A stretch of DNA of 64,000 nucleotides from Kaistia dalseonensis (GCF_030814715.1 NZ_JAUSVO010000004.1:496001-560000), one strand, 5' to 3'. Positions 1 to 9,780 are shown, counted from the stretch's first letter. Numbers and translations are program-made. Notes: generated from the sequence alone by a model not told the origin.

Positions 1-54
1 GCGCGCCAGCGCTTCATCAAACATGCGGCGGTTGGGAAGGCCGGCTCCGCTCGG
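1..54 (-). pseudogene. possible GGDEF (diguanylate cyclase) gene fragment at window edge
   Basis: Read on the minus strand, the first 54 bases give a peptide containing LPNRRMFDEALAR, which closely resembles the start of GGDEF domains (TGLPNRR-x-F). An in-frame TAG lies at 55-57 and a TGA slightly further upstream, so no intact reading frame leads into it from inside the window. It may be a decayed or frameshifted gene downstream of hcaD, or chance. The remainder of the gap up to 237 shows nothing else I recognise. Confidence 0.25.
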
Positions 55-237
55 CTATTCCCGTCACTCGGTGCTGCCGATCACAGACGGCAATTGGTGC
101 TTCAGCAACTTGAACGTCGAGGCTGACCAGTGCGGGATGCAGAATACAGAAAATGTCCTCGGCGCCGTCGGTTTGCACGGCAATGCCCGATAGATCACCC
201 GTCGAACGGGCCTGTTGAGCCGTCTGACGCCTCGGCC

Positions 238-1509
238 TCACCGTACCGCGGCGGCGAGCTTGCGGAGGTCCTGTTTGGGATCGCGGAGGGCTTCGAGGTC
301 GACTGGGCGCCCGGATGCGATCAGCTCCTTGGCCGGGCGCATCTCGCGGCCATTGTCGACGGTCACCGCGCCGACGATGCGGCCGTCCGTGACGCCGAAG
401 AGCGTATAGCGCGCGGCAGTCGGGTCGCCGCGGCGGATCCAGTCGGTCGCCTCGGGCGAGCCCGCGACCTGGAAATTGCTCTGGTACTGGTCGGTCCAGT
501 ACCAGGGGAGTTCGTGTGCGCAGGGCACGTCCCGCACCATGGCGGCGGCGACGGCCGCGCCCTGCACGCGCGCATTCTGCCACGTTTCCTGTCGGATATG
601 CCGGCCGAGCGACTGATGCCACTGATGCGCCACGTCGCCGGCCGCATAGATCGCGGGATCGGATGTTCGGCCAAATTCGTCGGTGACGATGCCGTTGTCG
701 ATGGCCAGACCGGCCGCGACGGCCGGCTCGGTGTTGAGGGTCACGCCGATGCCGTAGACGATCAGGTCGCCCTCGAAGCTGCGCCGATCCTCGCAGGTCA
801 GCAGGAAGCCGCCGCCTTCGGTACGCCGCGCATCCGCCAGCGCCGCGCCGAAGGCGAAACGGACGCCGCGTGCCTCGTGCATCAGCATCAGCGCGTCGGC
901 GAGCGGCTGCGGCGCCGCCCGCGCCATCAGCCTGTCGCCACGCTCGATGACCGTGACCGTGGCGCCCAGCACGGTCGCGCTCGCCGCGACCTCGAGCCCG
1001 ATCACGCCGCCACCCACGACGAGCAGCCGCTTGCCCGGCGCGATGGCCGCGCGCAGCGCCTCGGCGTCTCCGAGCGTGCGCATGGTGAAGACGCCCCCAC
1101 CAAGGGCGTCGAGCAGTGGATAGGGACGCGGGCGGGCGCCGGTCGCGATGAGCAGCCGGTCATAGGCAAGCGTCTCGCCATCGTCGAGCGTGACGATGCG
1201 AGCGGCGCGGTCGATCGCCGTCGCACGCCGGCCGAGCCGCGTCTCGATGGCGCGGGCGGCATAGACATCCGCGCCATGGATCGTGACCTTGGCCTTATCG
1301 GGCTGGATCAGCACGTCCTTGGAGAGCGGGGGGCGCTCATAGGGCAGGTGCGTTTCCTCGCCGACGAGAATGATCCGCCCGGCAAAGCCCTCGTCACGCA
1401 GTGCGACGGCCGCAACGGCGCCGGTCTGACCGCCGCCGATGATGACGAAGCTGCGCTCGTCCCGCGCCGGCTCGGCTTCGATCGGGGTCGGATGCTCGGA
1501 TAGGGTCAT
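238..1509 (-). CDS. hcaD: ferredoxin-NAD+ reductase component of hca-type ring dioxygenase
   Basis: FAD-dependent pyridine-nucleotide oxidoreductase of 423 aa that would pass electrons from NADH to the Rieske ferredoxin of the neighbouring dioxygenase. The FAD dinucleotide fold is visible at about residues 21-31 (GGGQTGA) and a second, NAD-binding fold around VVGGGVIGLE in the middle, with the usual reductase C-terminal domain. The start at 1509 was chosen because GGAGGACACCC lies just upstream; the longer open frame to 1674 lacks a Shine-Dalgarno sequence. It is the last gene of the operon, about 170 bp after hcaB. E. coli HcaD is about 400 aa, so the length fits. The electron-transfer role is inferred from family and position. 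Confidence 0.88.
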   Translation of the reverse strand: MTLSEHPTPIEAEPARDERSFVIIGGGQTGAVAAVALRDEGFAGRIILVGEETHLPYERPPLSKDVLIQPDKAKVTIHGADVYAARAIETRLGRRATAIDRAARIVTLDDGETLAYDRLLIATGARPRPYPLLDALGGGVFTMRTLGDAEALRAAIAPGKRLLVVGGGVIGLEVAASATVLGATVTVIERGDRLMARAAPQPLADALMLMHEARGVRFAFGAALADARRTEGGGFLLTCEDRRSFEGDLIVYGIGVTLNTEPAVAAGLAIDNGIVTDEFGRTSDPAIYAAGDVAHQWHQSLGRHIRQETWQNARVQGAAVAAAMVRDVPCAHELPWYWTDQYQSNFQVAGSPEATDWIRRGDPTAARYTLFGVTDGRIVGAVTVDNGREMRPAKELIASGRPVDLEALRDPKQDLRKLAAAVR

Positions 1510-1680
1510 GGGTGTCCTCCGATCGCCGCTCTTGCGCGGCTTGCCCTTGTGGGGAACAGGCATGGGGACGGCCGTTTGCGGTCCCTGGAGCATCGGACCG
1601 AAAAGTGGATCTTCGGGTCGATCCGATGCGAAGATAAGGAGCCAGATCGCCTCTTTGCGTCCGGCAGGATGCATGGTGAT

Positions 1681-2493
1681 CTAGAGATCGAGGCCGCCTG
1701 CCACATGCCGGATGCCACGGATGCCGAGCCCGCAATCGGCATTGATCATGACGCCGCTCAGCGTGCGGTTGTTGGCACGTGAAGCGAGCAGCACGAAGGG
1801 GCCGGTGAAATCAACGGGATCGGGGAAGAACTGCAGCGGCAGGATGGCGCGGATCGCCTCGGGCGAGCGCGAATCCATGATGCGGCGATCCTGCTGGCCG
1901 AGTGCTGCCGGGCCGCGCAGGTCGCTCGCCATGCCGCTCGGCCCGACGCCGTTGACGCGGACCTTCGGCGCAAGCTCGTAGGCCAGCTCGCGAATGAGTC
2001 CGACCACGGCATGTTTCGAGGCGGTGTAGAGCGGGCCGCCGCCACCGGGATAGAAGGCCGAGTTCGACAGCGTGAAGATCATCGACCCTTCGGAGCGGAT
2101 GAGCGCCGGCGCCGCCGCCTTGGCGCCGAGGAGGCATCCCTTCACATTGACGGAGAACAATTCGTCGAAGCCGCGCGCCAGTTGCTCGGCCTCCGTGCCG
2201 ACGAGGCTTGCGCCATGGTCCCAGATCGCCGCATTGCCGATGAAGCAATCGAGCTTGCCGAATTGCGCCTCCATTGCGGCCACGGCGGCCGCGTTTGAAG
2301 CGAAATCGGCGACATCGCCCTGAACGGCGACGATGTCGGACCCGAAATCGGCCTTGAGCTGGTCGACCTTCTCCGGCGAGCGCTCCAGCACGCCGACATG
2401 TGCGCCTTCGGCCAGGAAGCGTTCGACGATGGCACGGCCGAGGCCGGAGCCACCGCCCGTGACGAGGCACGCCTCACCCTTGAGCCAGCTCAT
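1681..2493 (-). CDS. hcaB: cis-dihydrodiol dehydrogenase (SDR family)
   Basis: Short-chain dehydrogenase of 270 aa, the same length as E. coli HcaB. The Rossmann motif TGGGSGLG is near residues 12-19, the NAA(I) motif is in the middle and the catalytic YTASK near residue 155. It should oxidise the cis-dihydrodiol made by the dioxygenase to a catechol using NAD+. The ATG at 2493 overlaps the hcaC stop by 4 bases, implying translational coupling. The open frame continues upstream to 2703 but that part only shadows hcaC. Exact substrate unknown; assignment to hcaB rests on fold, size and operon order. Confidence 0.88.
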   Translation of the reverse strand: MSWLKGEACLVTGGGSGLGRAIVERFLAEGAHVGVLERSPEKVDQLKADFGSDIVAVQGDVADFASNAAAVAAMEAQFGKLDCFIGNAAIWDHGASLVGTEAEQLARGFDELFSVNVKGCLLGAKAAAPALIRSEGSMIFTLSNSAFYPGGGGPLYTASKHAVVGLIRELAYELAPKVRVNGVGPSGMASDLRGPAALGQQDRRIMDSRSPEAIRAILPLQFFPDPVDFTGPFVLLASRANNRTLSGVMINADCGLGIRGIRHVAGGLDL

Positions 2494-2825
2494 TCTGCGG
2501 CCTCGCTGAGCGCATCGGCGCCCATGTCGACATAGACCTCGCCATCGCGGATCACGATCGGGAAGGTGCGCAGCGCCTCGGTCGCCGGCAGGCAAAGCGC
2601 GCGGCCGCTCTTCAGGCAGAAGCGCGCGGCATGAACCGGGCACTCGACCGTCGCGTCGTCGTCGACATAGCCCTCCGACATCGAGGCGGTCGCGTGGGTG
2701 CACATATCAGCGACGGCATAGAAGGCGTCACCGACATGGAAGACGGCGACCGCCGGCTCAGCCTCCACACGGAGGCCTTCGCCGGACGGCAGCGCGTCAA
2801 CGGAACAGACGTGGATCTCGCTCAT
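2490..2825 (-). CDS. hcaC: Rieske-type ferredoxin of ring dioxygenase
   Basis: A 111-aa soluble Rieske [2Fe-2S] protein with ligands C42-x-H44 and C62-x2-H65, the canonical pattern. It would shuttle electrons from HcaD to the terminal oxygenase HcaEF. It starts 3 bases after the hcaF stop and overlaps hcaB by 4 bases, so it sits centrally in a tightly coupled operon. E. coli HcaC is 106 aa. No signal peptide or membrane segment is present, as expected for a cytoplasmic carrier. Confidence 0.9.
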   Translation of the reverse strand: MSEIHVCSVDALPSGEGLRVEAEPAVAVFHVGDAFYAVADMCTHATASMSEGYVDDDATVECPVHAARFCLKSGRALCLPATEALRTFPIVIRDGEVYVDMGADALSEAAE

Positions 2826-2828
2826 TTT

Positions 2829-3407
2829 CTAGAACAGGATGCAAATGTTGGGGGCGACGAGCACGAACTGATCGAGTTCCATCTTGCGCTCGAAGATCTG
2901 CCAGGTGGAACCGACGCGGCGCAGCTTGTCGCGTCGCGTACCGACGAAGGAATAGATGTCGGTCTGCTTCGAGGCACGGTGGATATGATAGTTGCTCGCC
3001 GTCTCGACGACTTCGCCGTCATAGGAGAGGACGCGCAGATTGGCGACGAGGTGGCGTGTGCGAGAAGGCGGCTCCTCCGCCCAGGCCATGCCGGTCTCGA
3101 GGCGCGCGACACGGCGTTCGAGCTGGTACTTGTCCTCGTTGAAGATGTAGGTCAGCGGCGGGTGCACGCCGCGACGCCGGTCGCGGGTCTGCGACTGCGT
3201 GTTCGTCATCAGCACGTAGCTGACATCCTCGGCGAACAGTTCGAGCCAGTCGCGGAAACGCCAGTCGTCGAGCAGCGAGGCCTCGAAATAGAGGAACTGC
3301 TCGATCTCCCGCTGCAGTTCGAGCGGCACGCGGTAGATCTCCGCCGCGAGCTTCTCGAGCTTTTCGTTGGTGAGCGGCGCCTTGTCCAGTGTCGCGAGAT
3401 CAGACAT
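2829..3407 (-). CDS. hcaF: aromatic-ring-hydroxylating dioxygenase, small (beta) subunit
   Basis: 192-aa beta subunit of a Rieske non-haem iron dioxygenase (SnoaL/NTF2-like fold, structural role in the alpha3-beta3 oxygenase). Family features seen are the conserved [16 protein letters not shown] region and the late R-x-DKLRR segment before a short C-terminal strand. The ATG at 3407 overlaps the end of hcaE by 8 bases. Slightly longer than E. coli HcaF (172 aa), with the extra residues at the N terminus. Confidence 0.9.
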   Translation of the reverse strand: MSDLATLDKAPLTNEKLEKLAAEIYRVPLELQREIEQFLYFEASLLDDWRFRDWLELFAEDVSYVLMTNTQSQTRDRRRGVHPPLTYIFNEDKYQLERRVARLETGMAWAEEPPSRTRHLVANLRVLSYDGEVVETASNYHIHRASKQTDIYSFVGTRRDKLRRVGSTWQIFERKMELDQFVLVAPNICILF

Positions 3408-4764
3408 TGGTCAGCTCCTTCTCGGAGGCCTTGGCGAGAGCCTCGATCTCGCCCCAGTTCTCAGCCGACATCATGTCGGCCCAGTGCTGGTAGAAGCCAC
3501 GCGCGGCCGTCTCGGCGAAGGTGTAGTTGGTGAGGCCCGGAATACCGTCGGTGCGGCGCTCCTCGAAGCCGCGTCCCATCTGCATGCAGAAATCCGTCTT
3601 GCGGGCGATATGCCCCTTGAGCACCTTCTGCACCTCGACCCAATTTTCCGAATCGTCCTGCTCCAGGAAGCCCGCCGGACCGAAGGAACGGGCGTGGCTC
3701 TTGACCAGGGCGTCCTTGACGTCGTCCGGCATCTCCTTGTCGCCGAGGCAGAACGCCCAGACCTCGATCTTGTCCGGACCGCGCGGGTGCCAGACGCGCA
3801 GCGTCTGGGTGCCGTTCAGCCAGGAGAGCGTCGGGAACATGGTGTTGTGGCCGGCGAGGCGCTTGGCACGGACTTCGCCGAGGCGTTCGACGGCCTCCGG
3901 ATAGTGCTCGCGGAAATAGGCCGAGACCTGTCCACCGACCCAGACATTGGCGTCCGGCTTGCCCGTGAAGAAGAAGGCGGAGCCGTGGCCATTGCCGGAG
4001 AACTGCACGCCGCCCAGCGCATCGGCCCAGACTGGCTTCGCGGTCTGGCCCTCGCCGAGTGGCGAGCCGTCGGCCTTGTTCGCGGTCGTGGGCTGCAGCA
4101 CCTGGATGGCGGAGGCGTGGGTATAGGGGGCATGATACTGGTCGGAACAGAACTGCTCGGCAGCGAATTTCCAGTTGCAGTCGATCGTCCATTTGTGGAC
4201 GCCGCCCAGCACCTCGGTCCCGCCGGCACGACGGTCGAGGAAGCCGTCGAGATACCACTTCATGTCGCCCATATAGTCTTCGAGATCCGGGGCGGTGGCG
4301 TCCCAATTGCCGAAGATCAGGCCCTTGTAGGTCGCGACCCGCGTCACGCGGGTCAGACCCCATTTCGATTTGTCGAGCTGGTCGCGATAGGCCTCCTTCT
4401 CGAGCGGCACCGAGTTGAGCGCGCCGTCGAGACCGTAGGACCAGCCGTGATAGGGACAGGTGAAAGCGCGCGTATTGCCGCCATCGGCATGGCAAACGCG
4501 CATGCCGCGATGCCGGCACTGGTTAAGATAGGCGTCGACCGAGCCGTCTTTCTGCCGGACGACCAGTATGGCATCCTCGCCCATATAGGTCGTGAAGAAG
4601 TCTCCGGCCTTCGGGATCATGCTTTCATGCGCGAGGAACAGCCAGCTGCGCGCAAAGATGCGCTCAAGCTCCAGCCGATAGATGTCGGGATCCGTATAGA
4701 TCGCCGGCTTTACGGTGCCTTCGCGGGAATTGACAAGGGAACGGACATGCAACAAGTCGTCCAC
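3400..4764 (-). CDS. hcaE: aromatic-ring-hydroxylating dioxygenase, large (alpha) subunit
   Basis: 454-aa catalytic subunit. Rieske ligands C83-x-H85 and C103-x2-H106 are followed by the mononuclear iron site around [11 protein letters not shown] (His-x4-His preceded by the bridging Asp). As I recall E. coli HcaE (453 aa), long stretches match, for example the YTDPDIY and [14 protein letters not shown] blocks, so 3-phenylpropionate/cinnamate-type substrates are the best guess; another aromatic acid is possible. The start is GTG at 4764 with a strong AGGAGG six bases upstream. First gene of the operon and divergent from hcaR. No ring-cleavage (mhp-type) genes lie in the window, so the catechol must be processed elsewhere. 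Confidence 0.92.
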   Translation of the reverse strand: MDDLLHVRSLVNSREGTVKPAIYTDPDIYRLELERIFARSWLFLAHESMIPKAGDFFTTYMGEDAILVVRQKDGSVDAYLNQCRHRGMRVCHADGGNTRAFTCPYHGWSYGLDGALNSVPLEKEAYRDQLDKSKWGLTRVTRVATYKGLIFGNWDATAPDLEDYMGDMKWYLDGFLDRRAGGTEVLGGVHKWTIDCNWKFAAEQFCSDQYHAPYTHASAIQVLQPTTANKADGSPLGEGQTAKPVWADALGGVQFSGNGHGSAFFFTGKPDANVWVGGQVSAYFREHYPEAVERLGEVRAKRLAGHNTMFPTLSWLNGTQTLRVWHPRGPDKIEVWAFCLGDKEMPDDVKDALVKSHARSFGPAGFLEQDDSENWVEVQKVLKGHIARKTDFCMQMGRGFEERRTDGIPGLTNYTFAETAARGFYQHWADMMSAENWGEIEALAKASEKELTNV

Positions 4765-4845
4765 AGCGCTCCTCCTAGCGTTGTTGCTCTTCTTGAATTC
4801 CTCGAAACTGCACAGAGCGCGCGGCGGATGGAAATACTTTATAAC

Positions 4846-4874
4846 TTGGACAGTAAGAGCTTTTAGGTCTAAAT
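4846..4874 (+). promoter_or_regulatory. candidate hcaR promoter
   Basis: TTGGAC (4846-4851) and CTAAAT (4869-4874) are separated by 17 bases. The predicted start of transcription falls at or next to the hcaR ATG (4881), and no Shine-Dalgarno sequence precedes that ATG, so a leaderless message is possible. The hcaE and hcaR coding starts are 116 bp apart, so LysR-type binding sites should lie in this same gap. Confidence 0.35.
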
Positions 4875-4880
4875 AAGCCT

Positions 4881-5798
4881 ATGGAGCTGAGACATTTGCG
4901 TTATTTCGTGGCGGTCGCCGAGGAACTGAGCTTCACGCGGGCCGCTGAGCGGCTGCATACTGCTCAGCCTTCGCTCAGCCACCAGATCCGCGATCTGGAG
5001 GACGAGGTCGGGGTGGAGCTTCTGTCGCGCAACAAGCGGCATGTCGCGCTCACCGAGGCCGGTCGCGTCTTCCTGGACGAGGCGCGCCTCGTGCTGGCGC
5101 AGGCGCAGCGCGCCTGCCAGCTCGCCCGCCAGGCGGCAGGGCCGGCCCGGGCGACGCTCAATGTCGGCTTCGTGCCGGCGGCCGAGGTGAAGATCTTCCC
5201 GCGCGTCCTGCCGCTGATGCGGGCGAGCATGCCCGGCCTCGCCATGACGTTCCAGAACCTCCCCACCGGCGCACTCGAGGACGGGCTCCTCGACGGCTCG
5301 ATCGACATCGCCTTCATGCGTCCGCCGCTGCACGACGACCGGCTGGCGAGCGAGACTGTGCTGGAAGAACAGATGGTTGCGGTGATCCCGGCCGACCATC
5401 GGCTCGCGGCGAAGGCGGCGATTGCAGCGCGCGATCTCTCGGGAGAAAACCTCGTGCGGATCAATCCGCGGCAGGCCGGCGTGCTGCATGGGATCACGCA
5501 GGACTGGCTGGGCGCGCATGGCGTGGTGATGGGCAGCGGCCAGGAGGCGGACAATGTGCTGACGCTGCTGACGCTGGTGAGCATGGGCGGCGGCGTCGCG
5601 CTTCTTCCGGACTATGCGAAGGAACTCGTCTTCCGCAACGTGACGACACGCCCGCTGGCCGACCCGGCAACCCCCGCACCGCTGATCATGGCCTGGCGGC
5701 GCGCCGATCCATCAAAAGCCGCCACCACCTTCCGCACATTCGTCTGCGACGCCTTCGGGGTGACTGGGCAGGAGCAGGGGGAGAGGCTTGGGCGATAG
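4881..5798 (+). CDS. hcaR: LysR-family activator of the hca operon
   Basis: 305-aa LysR-type regulator. The N-terminal winged helix-turn-helix begins MELRHLRYFVAVAEELSFTR, and the substrate-binding domain opens with a segment (GFVPAAEVK...PRVLPLMR) that closely parallels E. coli HcaR as I recall it. It is transcribed divergently from hcaEFCBD, the standard arrangement for a LysR activator that responds to the pathway substrate. Activation by phenylpropionate or cinnamate is inferred from E. coli, not shown here. Confidence 0.88.
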   Translation: MELRHLRYFVAVAEELSFTRAAERLHTAQPSLSHQIRDLEDEVGVELLSRNKRHVALTEAGRVFLDEARLVLAQAQRACQLARQAAGPARATLNVGFVPAAEVKIFPRVLPLMRASMPGLAMTFQNLPTGALEDGLLDGSIDIAFMRPPLHDDRLASETVLEEQMVAVIPADHRLAAKAAIAARDLSGENLVRINPRQAGVLHGITQDWLGAHGVVMGSGQEADNVLTLLTLVSMGGGVALLPDYAKELVFRNVTTRPLADPATPAPLIMAWRRADPSKAATTFRTFVCDAFGVTGQEQGERLGR

Positions 5799-5865
5799 GC
5801 GCGCATCCTCGAGGTCTCGCAGCGTCGCCGCTGCCTCGCCGGAACGTCCGGCATGTGCGGGCAGG

Positions 5866-5899
5866 CTGCACCGACCGAACCTGATCTCGGTCGGTGCAG
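5866..5899. terminator. bidirectional hairpin between convergent hcaR and hyuB
   Basis: A perfect 13-bp stem (CTGCACCGACCGA at 5866-5878 and its complement at 5887-5899) with an 8-base loop lies between two converging genes, 67 bp past the hcaR stop and 22 bp from the hyuB stop. A short T-rich run follows on the plus strand. Likely a shared transcription terminator. Confidence 0.7.
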
Positions 5900-5920
5900 A
5901 TTTGATGGAGCGGGGTGGGA

Positions 5921-7702
5921 TCAGACCTGCCCGACGGCGCCGCGCCTCTGGGCCGTCATCTTGCCATCGATCTCGCCATCCTCGGTGAGCGCGACGCCAT
6001 AGACCGATTCGGCGCGTTCACGGCTGATCCAGCCTTCGCGAACATCGTGCAGGACGCGCGCCGGATCGCGTTCATGCGGATGGCCATAGCCGCCGCCACC
6101 ACCGCTGATCGAAACCATCGTCTCATCAGGGCCGATCACGACTTCGGCGCAAGCGGGAACCGGTTGCAGCGAGCCATCCGCCAGGCGACGGAACTGGGCC
6201 GAGCGTGCGCCGGCGAGGCCGCCTCGTGTGCCGAGCGCGGGATTGACATTGCCGTCGCTGACATAGGCGACCGTCATGGCGCAATCGACCGGCGCGAATT
6301 CCGAATAGGCGCCGAGCGCGCCACGGAAGCGGCCGGCACCTTCGGAATCCGGGATGAGCCGGCGCTGGTGCACGAAGATCGGGTGGCGCAACTCGTCAAT
6401 CTCGATCGAGTCCTGGTAGCACATGCCGGCATTGCCGACATGGAGGATGGTGAGCCAGCCATCCGTCCAGGGCGTACCCGCCCCGCCCGTACAGCCGAGA
6501 TAGACTTCGTTCACGAAGGGCTTGCCGTCATGCACGCCGGAGACGACGCCGCAGGAGGGCGGTATCAGCGCGCCGGTCTCCGCCTGGCCGAGGCCATCGG
6601 CGAGTTCGGCGATCGCCGCCTGGACCGGATTGGCGACGCGGTCGGCGATGTTGGTGGTCGCGACCGAGCATGAGGTCGGGTGGCGCGGCCGGCCGACGAC
6701 GCAGCCATCGCGCAGATGGATCTTGATCCGACGGAAGCTGCCCTCGTTCTTCGGCACCGTGTGATCGATCGAATTGAAGATGCCGATCATCGGCGCCGAC
6801 AGCGAACAGGCCTCCGACAGGTTGAGCCCGTTCGGCATTGAATCGGGATTGTCGGTCATGTCGACCTCGATCATCGCCTCGTCGGGCTTGACCTCGACCG
6901 TCGCCTTGATCGTCACGCCTTCGGCCGGCGTGCCGGGGAAGGCGTCATGCGTGCTGGTGCGGGTCACGCGGCCCTTCGGCAGGGCGCGGATCACCTCGAT
7001 CATGCGCTTTTCGCTATAGTCGAACCATTGCCGCGAATAGTCTTCCAGCCGGTCCCAGCCGATTTCCTTGCCGAGCGCGAGGATCTCGCGTTCGCCGACG
7101 CGGGCGGCCCCCAGCGTAGCCAGATAATCGCCCCACCACTGGTCCGGAACACGGATGCGCATCTGGCACATGCGGATGATGTCCATCACGTGCTGGTAAT
7201 TGTCCTGAACCTTGACGGCCGGGAAGATCAGCGCGCCCTCATTATAGACGTCGACGGCGGCGCCCATATAGGTCGTCGGCAGCGAGTTGCCGCAATCGGC
7301 CTGGTGCGCCTTGGCGAGCACGGTGAACCGATGCACGCCCTCCTCGTCGATGATCGGGATCAGGATCGAGTGATCGGCTGGATGCGTGCAGCCATGGTAG
7401 GGCGAATTATGGAGGAAGGCGTCGCCGCGCTTCAGCACCGGATGATTGTCGGTCATCGTGCGCGACATGATGTCGGGCCCGCGCAAGACGTGGTTCGGCA
7501 GGCTTTCGGCGGTCGCGAGCAGCTCGTGCTTCGCCGTCAGCACCACGCAGGAGAAATCGCGCGCGATGGTGAGAATGCCGGAGCGTCCGGTCCGGTGCAG
7601 CGTGTTCGCCATCTTGCGGGCAATGCCCTCGAAGCGGGCGGTTAGTACGGCGAGCGTCGAGCCGTCCATGGTCTTGGTGGCAGAGGCGTTGGCGCCAGTC
7701 AT
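5921..7702 (-). CDS. hyuB: hydantoinase B / 5-oxoprolinase-type subunit
   Basis: 593-aa member of the HyuB family, the partner of HyuA in ATP-dependent amidohydrolases (N-methylhydantoinase, 5-oxoprolinase) and related acetone/acetophenone carboxylases. Visible family blocks are HNSPYHGCTHPADHSI, the KAHQADCG region and a C-terminal glycine-rich SGGGGGYGHP. The start at 7702 was chosen for GGAGAGAAC just upstream; it lies 14 bases after the hyuA stop. Substrate cannot be read from sequence. Position at the end of a sugar-acid operon suggests a lactam or hydantoin-like intermediate, but this is inference. Confidence 0.85.
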   Translation of the reverse strand: MTGANASATKTMDGSTLAVLTARFEGIARKMANTLHRTGRSGILTIARDFSCVVLTAKHELLATAESLPNHVLRGPDIMSRTMTDNHPVLKRGDAFLHNSPYHGCTHPADHSILIPIIDEEGVHRFTVLAKAHQADCGNSLPTTYMGAAVDVYNEGALIFPAVKVQDNYQHVMDIIRMCQMRIRVPDQWWGDYLATLGAARVGEREILALGKEIGWDRLEDYSRQWFDYSEKRMIEVIRALPKGRVTRTSTHDAFPGTPAEGVTIKATVEVKPDEAMIEVDMTDNPDSMPNGLNLSEACSLSAPMIGIFNSIDHTVPKNEGSFRRIKIHLRDGCVVGRPRHPTSCSVATTNIADRVANPVQAAIAELADGLGQAETGALIPPSCGVVSGVHDGKPFVNEVYLGCTGGAGTPWTDGWLTILHVGNAGMCYQDSIEIDELRHPIFVHQRRLIPDSEGAGRFRGALGAYSEFAPVDCAMTVAYVSDGNVNPALGTRGGLAGARSAQFRRLADGSLQPVPACAEVVIGPDETMVSISGGGGGYGHPHERDPARVLHDVREGWISRERAESVYGVALTEDGEIDGKMTAQRRGAVGQV

Positions 7703-7716
7703 GGTGTTCTCTCCGC

Positions 7717-9780
7717 TCAGACTTCGATGACGAGATTGCCGGATGCGTCGCGCCAGGCCTTCGCGCCGGGATCGATGACGATCGATGTGAAATCGGATTC
7801 GACGATGGCCGGGCCGGCCAGCGTCTCGCCCTGCGGGATCGCTTCGAGCCGCCACACATCGGCGTCGATCCAGTCGGTGCCGAGGAAGCGGACCGGCCGC
7901 GAGGCGAGCTTCGCCGGGCGGCCATCGGCGGCAAGACGGCCCGGGACGCCGGAGCCGATGCGGCAGCGGACCTCGGCGTTCCAACTCACCGTTTCGATGC
8001 CGGCCTTGTCGTCGCTGACGGCAAAGATGTCCTGGTGCATCTGGTGGAAGTCGGAGACGAGCGCGCCGACATCATCGCCGCCGGCAAAGCTCGGCACGCG
8101 AAGCGGCACTTCGATCTCCCAAGCCTGGTCCGTGTAGCGCGCCTCGGTCGACCAGTCGATCTCGACGCCCTTTGCGCCGGCACCCGGACCGGCCGCGAAG
8201 GCGTCGCAGGCCTCCTTCAGCCCGGCAAGAACCCCGTTGACGCCCTCGATATCGAAGGCATCGCTGCGCGTGTGGAACATCGCCTGCTGGTGGGCGGTCA
8301 GGTCGGAGATCAGCGCGCCAGAGGCCGAGAGCGCAGCACCTGCCTCGGTCACCAGCACGCGCTTGCAGCCGAGGCGCCGCGCGATCGCGACGCAGTTCAG
8401 GCCGGCGGCGCCACCGCCGGCGACGAAGGTCGCCTGCGTCGGATCGATGCCCTGGTTGACGGTGATATCCATGATCGCCTGGACCATGTGCTCGGTCGCG
8501 AGCGCCACGATCACTTCGGCGGCCTCTTCGACGGTCTTGCCGAGCGGCTCGGCGACATCGCTACGGATCGCATCGAGTGCGCCGGACTTGTTCAGCGCCA
8601 TCTTGCCGCCGAGAAAGAACTCGGCATCGATGAAGCCGAGCGCCACCGAGGCGTCTGTGAGCGTCGGCTTCGTGCCGCCACGGCCGTAGCAGACCGGGCC
8701 GGGCACGGCGCCGGCGCTCTTCGGGCCGACATGGAGCAGTCCGCCCCGGTCGACCCAGGCGATCGAGCCGCCGCCGGCGCCGATGCTCTTCACGTCGACC
8801 GAGGGCATGCCGGTCATGTGGCTGCGGAAGGGCTGGCCGAGCCAGGTCTCGCGGCTGCGCGGAATACGGCCACGGCGAACCAGCGAGACGTCGAAGGTCG
8901 TGCCGCCGGTGTCGCCGACGATCAGCGTCTCAGCAGCGTCGTCGGCGCCATAGGCCTTGGCGGCGACCGGAGCCATGCTCGGGCCGGAATTGATCAGGTG
9001 CACCGGCGCTTCCGCGACGCGCGCCGCATCCATCACGCCGCCCTGCGAGGTCACGACCAGCACGCGGCCATGAAATCCCGCCTCGCGCAGGCGCTGTTCC
9101 AGGCCGCGCATATAGGCGCCCATGATCGGCTTCAGCGAGGCGTCGATACAGGTCGACGAGGCGCGACGATATTCGCGGATCGACGGGTTGATCTGGTGCG
9201 ACAGCGTATAGGGCACGCCGGGGAGGTGCTTCTCGATCAGCGCGCCGACAGCGAGTTCATGCGCCGGATTGACCACCGACCAGAGGAACGAAACACCGAT
9301 CGCCTCAACGCCGGCGGCCCGGACTTCTTCAAGGATGGAGACGACGGCGTCCTCGTCGAGCGACGTCTTGACCGCGCCCGAGACGGTGATGCGCTCCGGC
9401 ACTTCGTAGGTCAGCGCGCGCGGAACATAGGGCTCCGTATAGGGCACGGTGAAATTGAATGGCTCGATGCGCCCGCCTTCGCGGAAGACCAGCGTGTCGG
9501 GATGGCCCTTCGTGGTCAGGAAGGCCGTCTTCGCGGTCGATCCGGTGACGATCGCGTTGATCGCATGCGTCGTTCCGTGGACCAGGATCTCGCCACGGCC
9601 GAGATAGGCGTTCAGGTCTTCGCCTGCCGCCTCGGCCGCGATCCTGAGGCTGTCGATCACGCCGGCGACCGGATCGGAGGGCGTGGTCGAGGCCTTGTGC
9701 ATGCTGAGCACGCCCTCTTCGGTCGCGACCATCAGATCCGTGAAGGTGCCGCCCGTATCGACGGCAAAGCGAAGGCCCAT
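7717..9780 (-). CDS. hyuA: hydantoinase A / 5-oxoprolinase-type ATPase subunit
   Basis: 687-aa HyuA-family protein of the ASKHA ATPase fold. The phosphate-binding loop VDTGGTFTDLMV is at residues 7-18, and a second GDTGGTTFDVSL motif and a GAGGGSIAWVDRGG block lie in the middle. It forms the ATP-using half of the heteromeric enzyme with HyuB. It starts 62 bases after the AraD1-like gene and precedes hyuB by 14, so the pair is certainly co-transcribed and probably part of the upstream dehydratase operon. Alternatives within the family are carboxylases; nothing in the window decides. Confidence 0.86.
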   Translation of the reverse strand: MGLRFAVDTGGTFTDLMVATEEGVLSMHKASTTPSDPVAGVIDSLRIAAEAAGEDLNAYLGRGEILVHGTTHAINAIVTGSTAKTAFLTTKGHPDTLVFREGGRIEPFNFTVPYTEPYVPRALTYEVPERITVSGAVKTSLDEDAVVSILEEVRAAGVEAIGVSFLWSVVNPAHELAVGALIEKHLPGVPYTLSHQINPSIREYRRASSTCIDASLKPIMGAYMRGLEQRLREAGFHGRVLVVTSQGGVMDAARVAEAPVHLINSGPSMAPVAAKAYGADDAAETLIVGDTGGTTFDVSLVRRGRIPRSRETWLGQPFRSHMTGMPSVDVKSIGAGGGSIAWVDRGGLLHVGPKSAGAVPGPVCYGRGGTKPTLTDASVALGFIDAEFFLGGKMALNKSGALDAIRSDVAEPLGKTVEEAAEVIVALATEHMVQAIMDITVNQGIDPTQATFVAGGGAAGLNCVAIARRLGCKRVLVTEAGAALSASGALISDLTAHQQAMFHTRSDAFDIEGVNGVLAGLKEACDAFAAGPGAGAKGVEIDWSTEARYTDQAWEIEVPLRVPSFAGGDDVGALVSDFHQMHQDIFAVSDDKAGIETVSWNAEVRCRIGSGVPGRLAADGRPAKLASRPVRFLGTDWIDADVWRLEAIPQGETLAGPAIVESDFTSIVIDPGAKAWRDASGNLVIEV

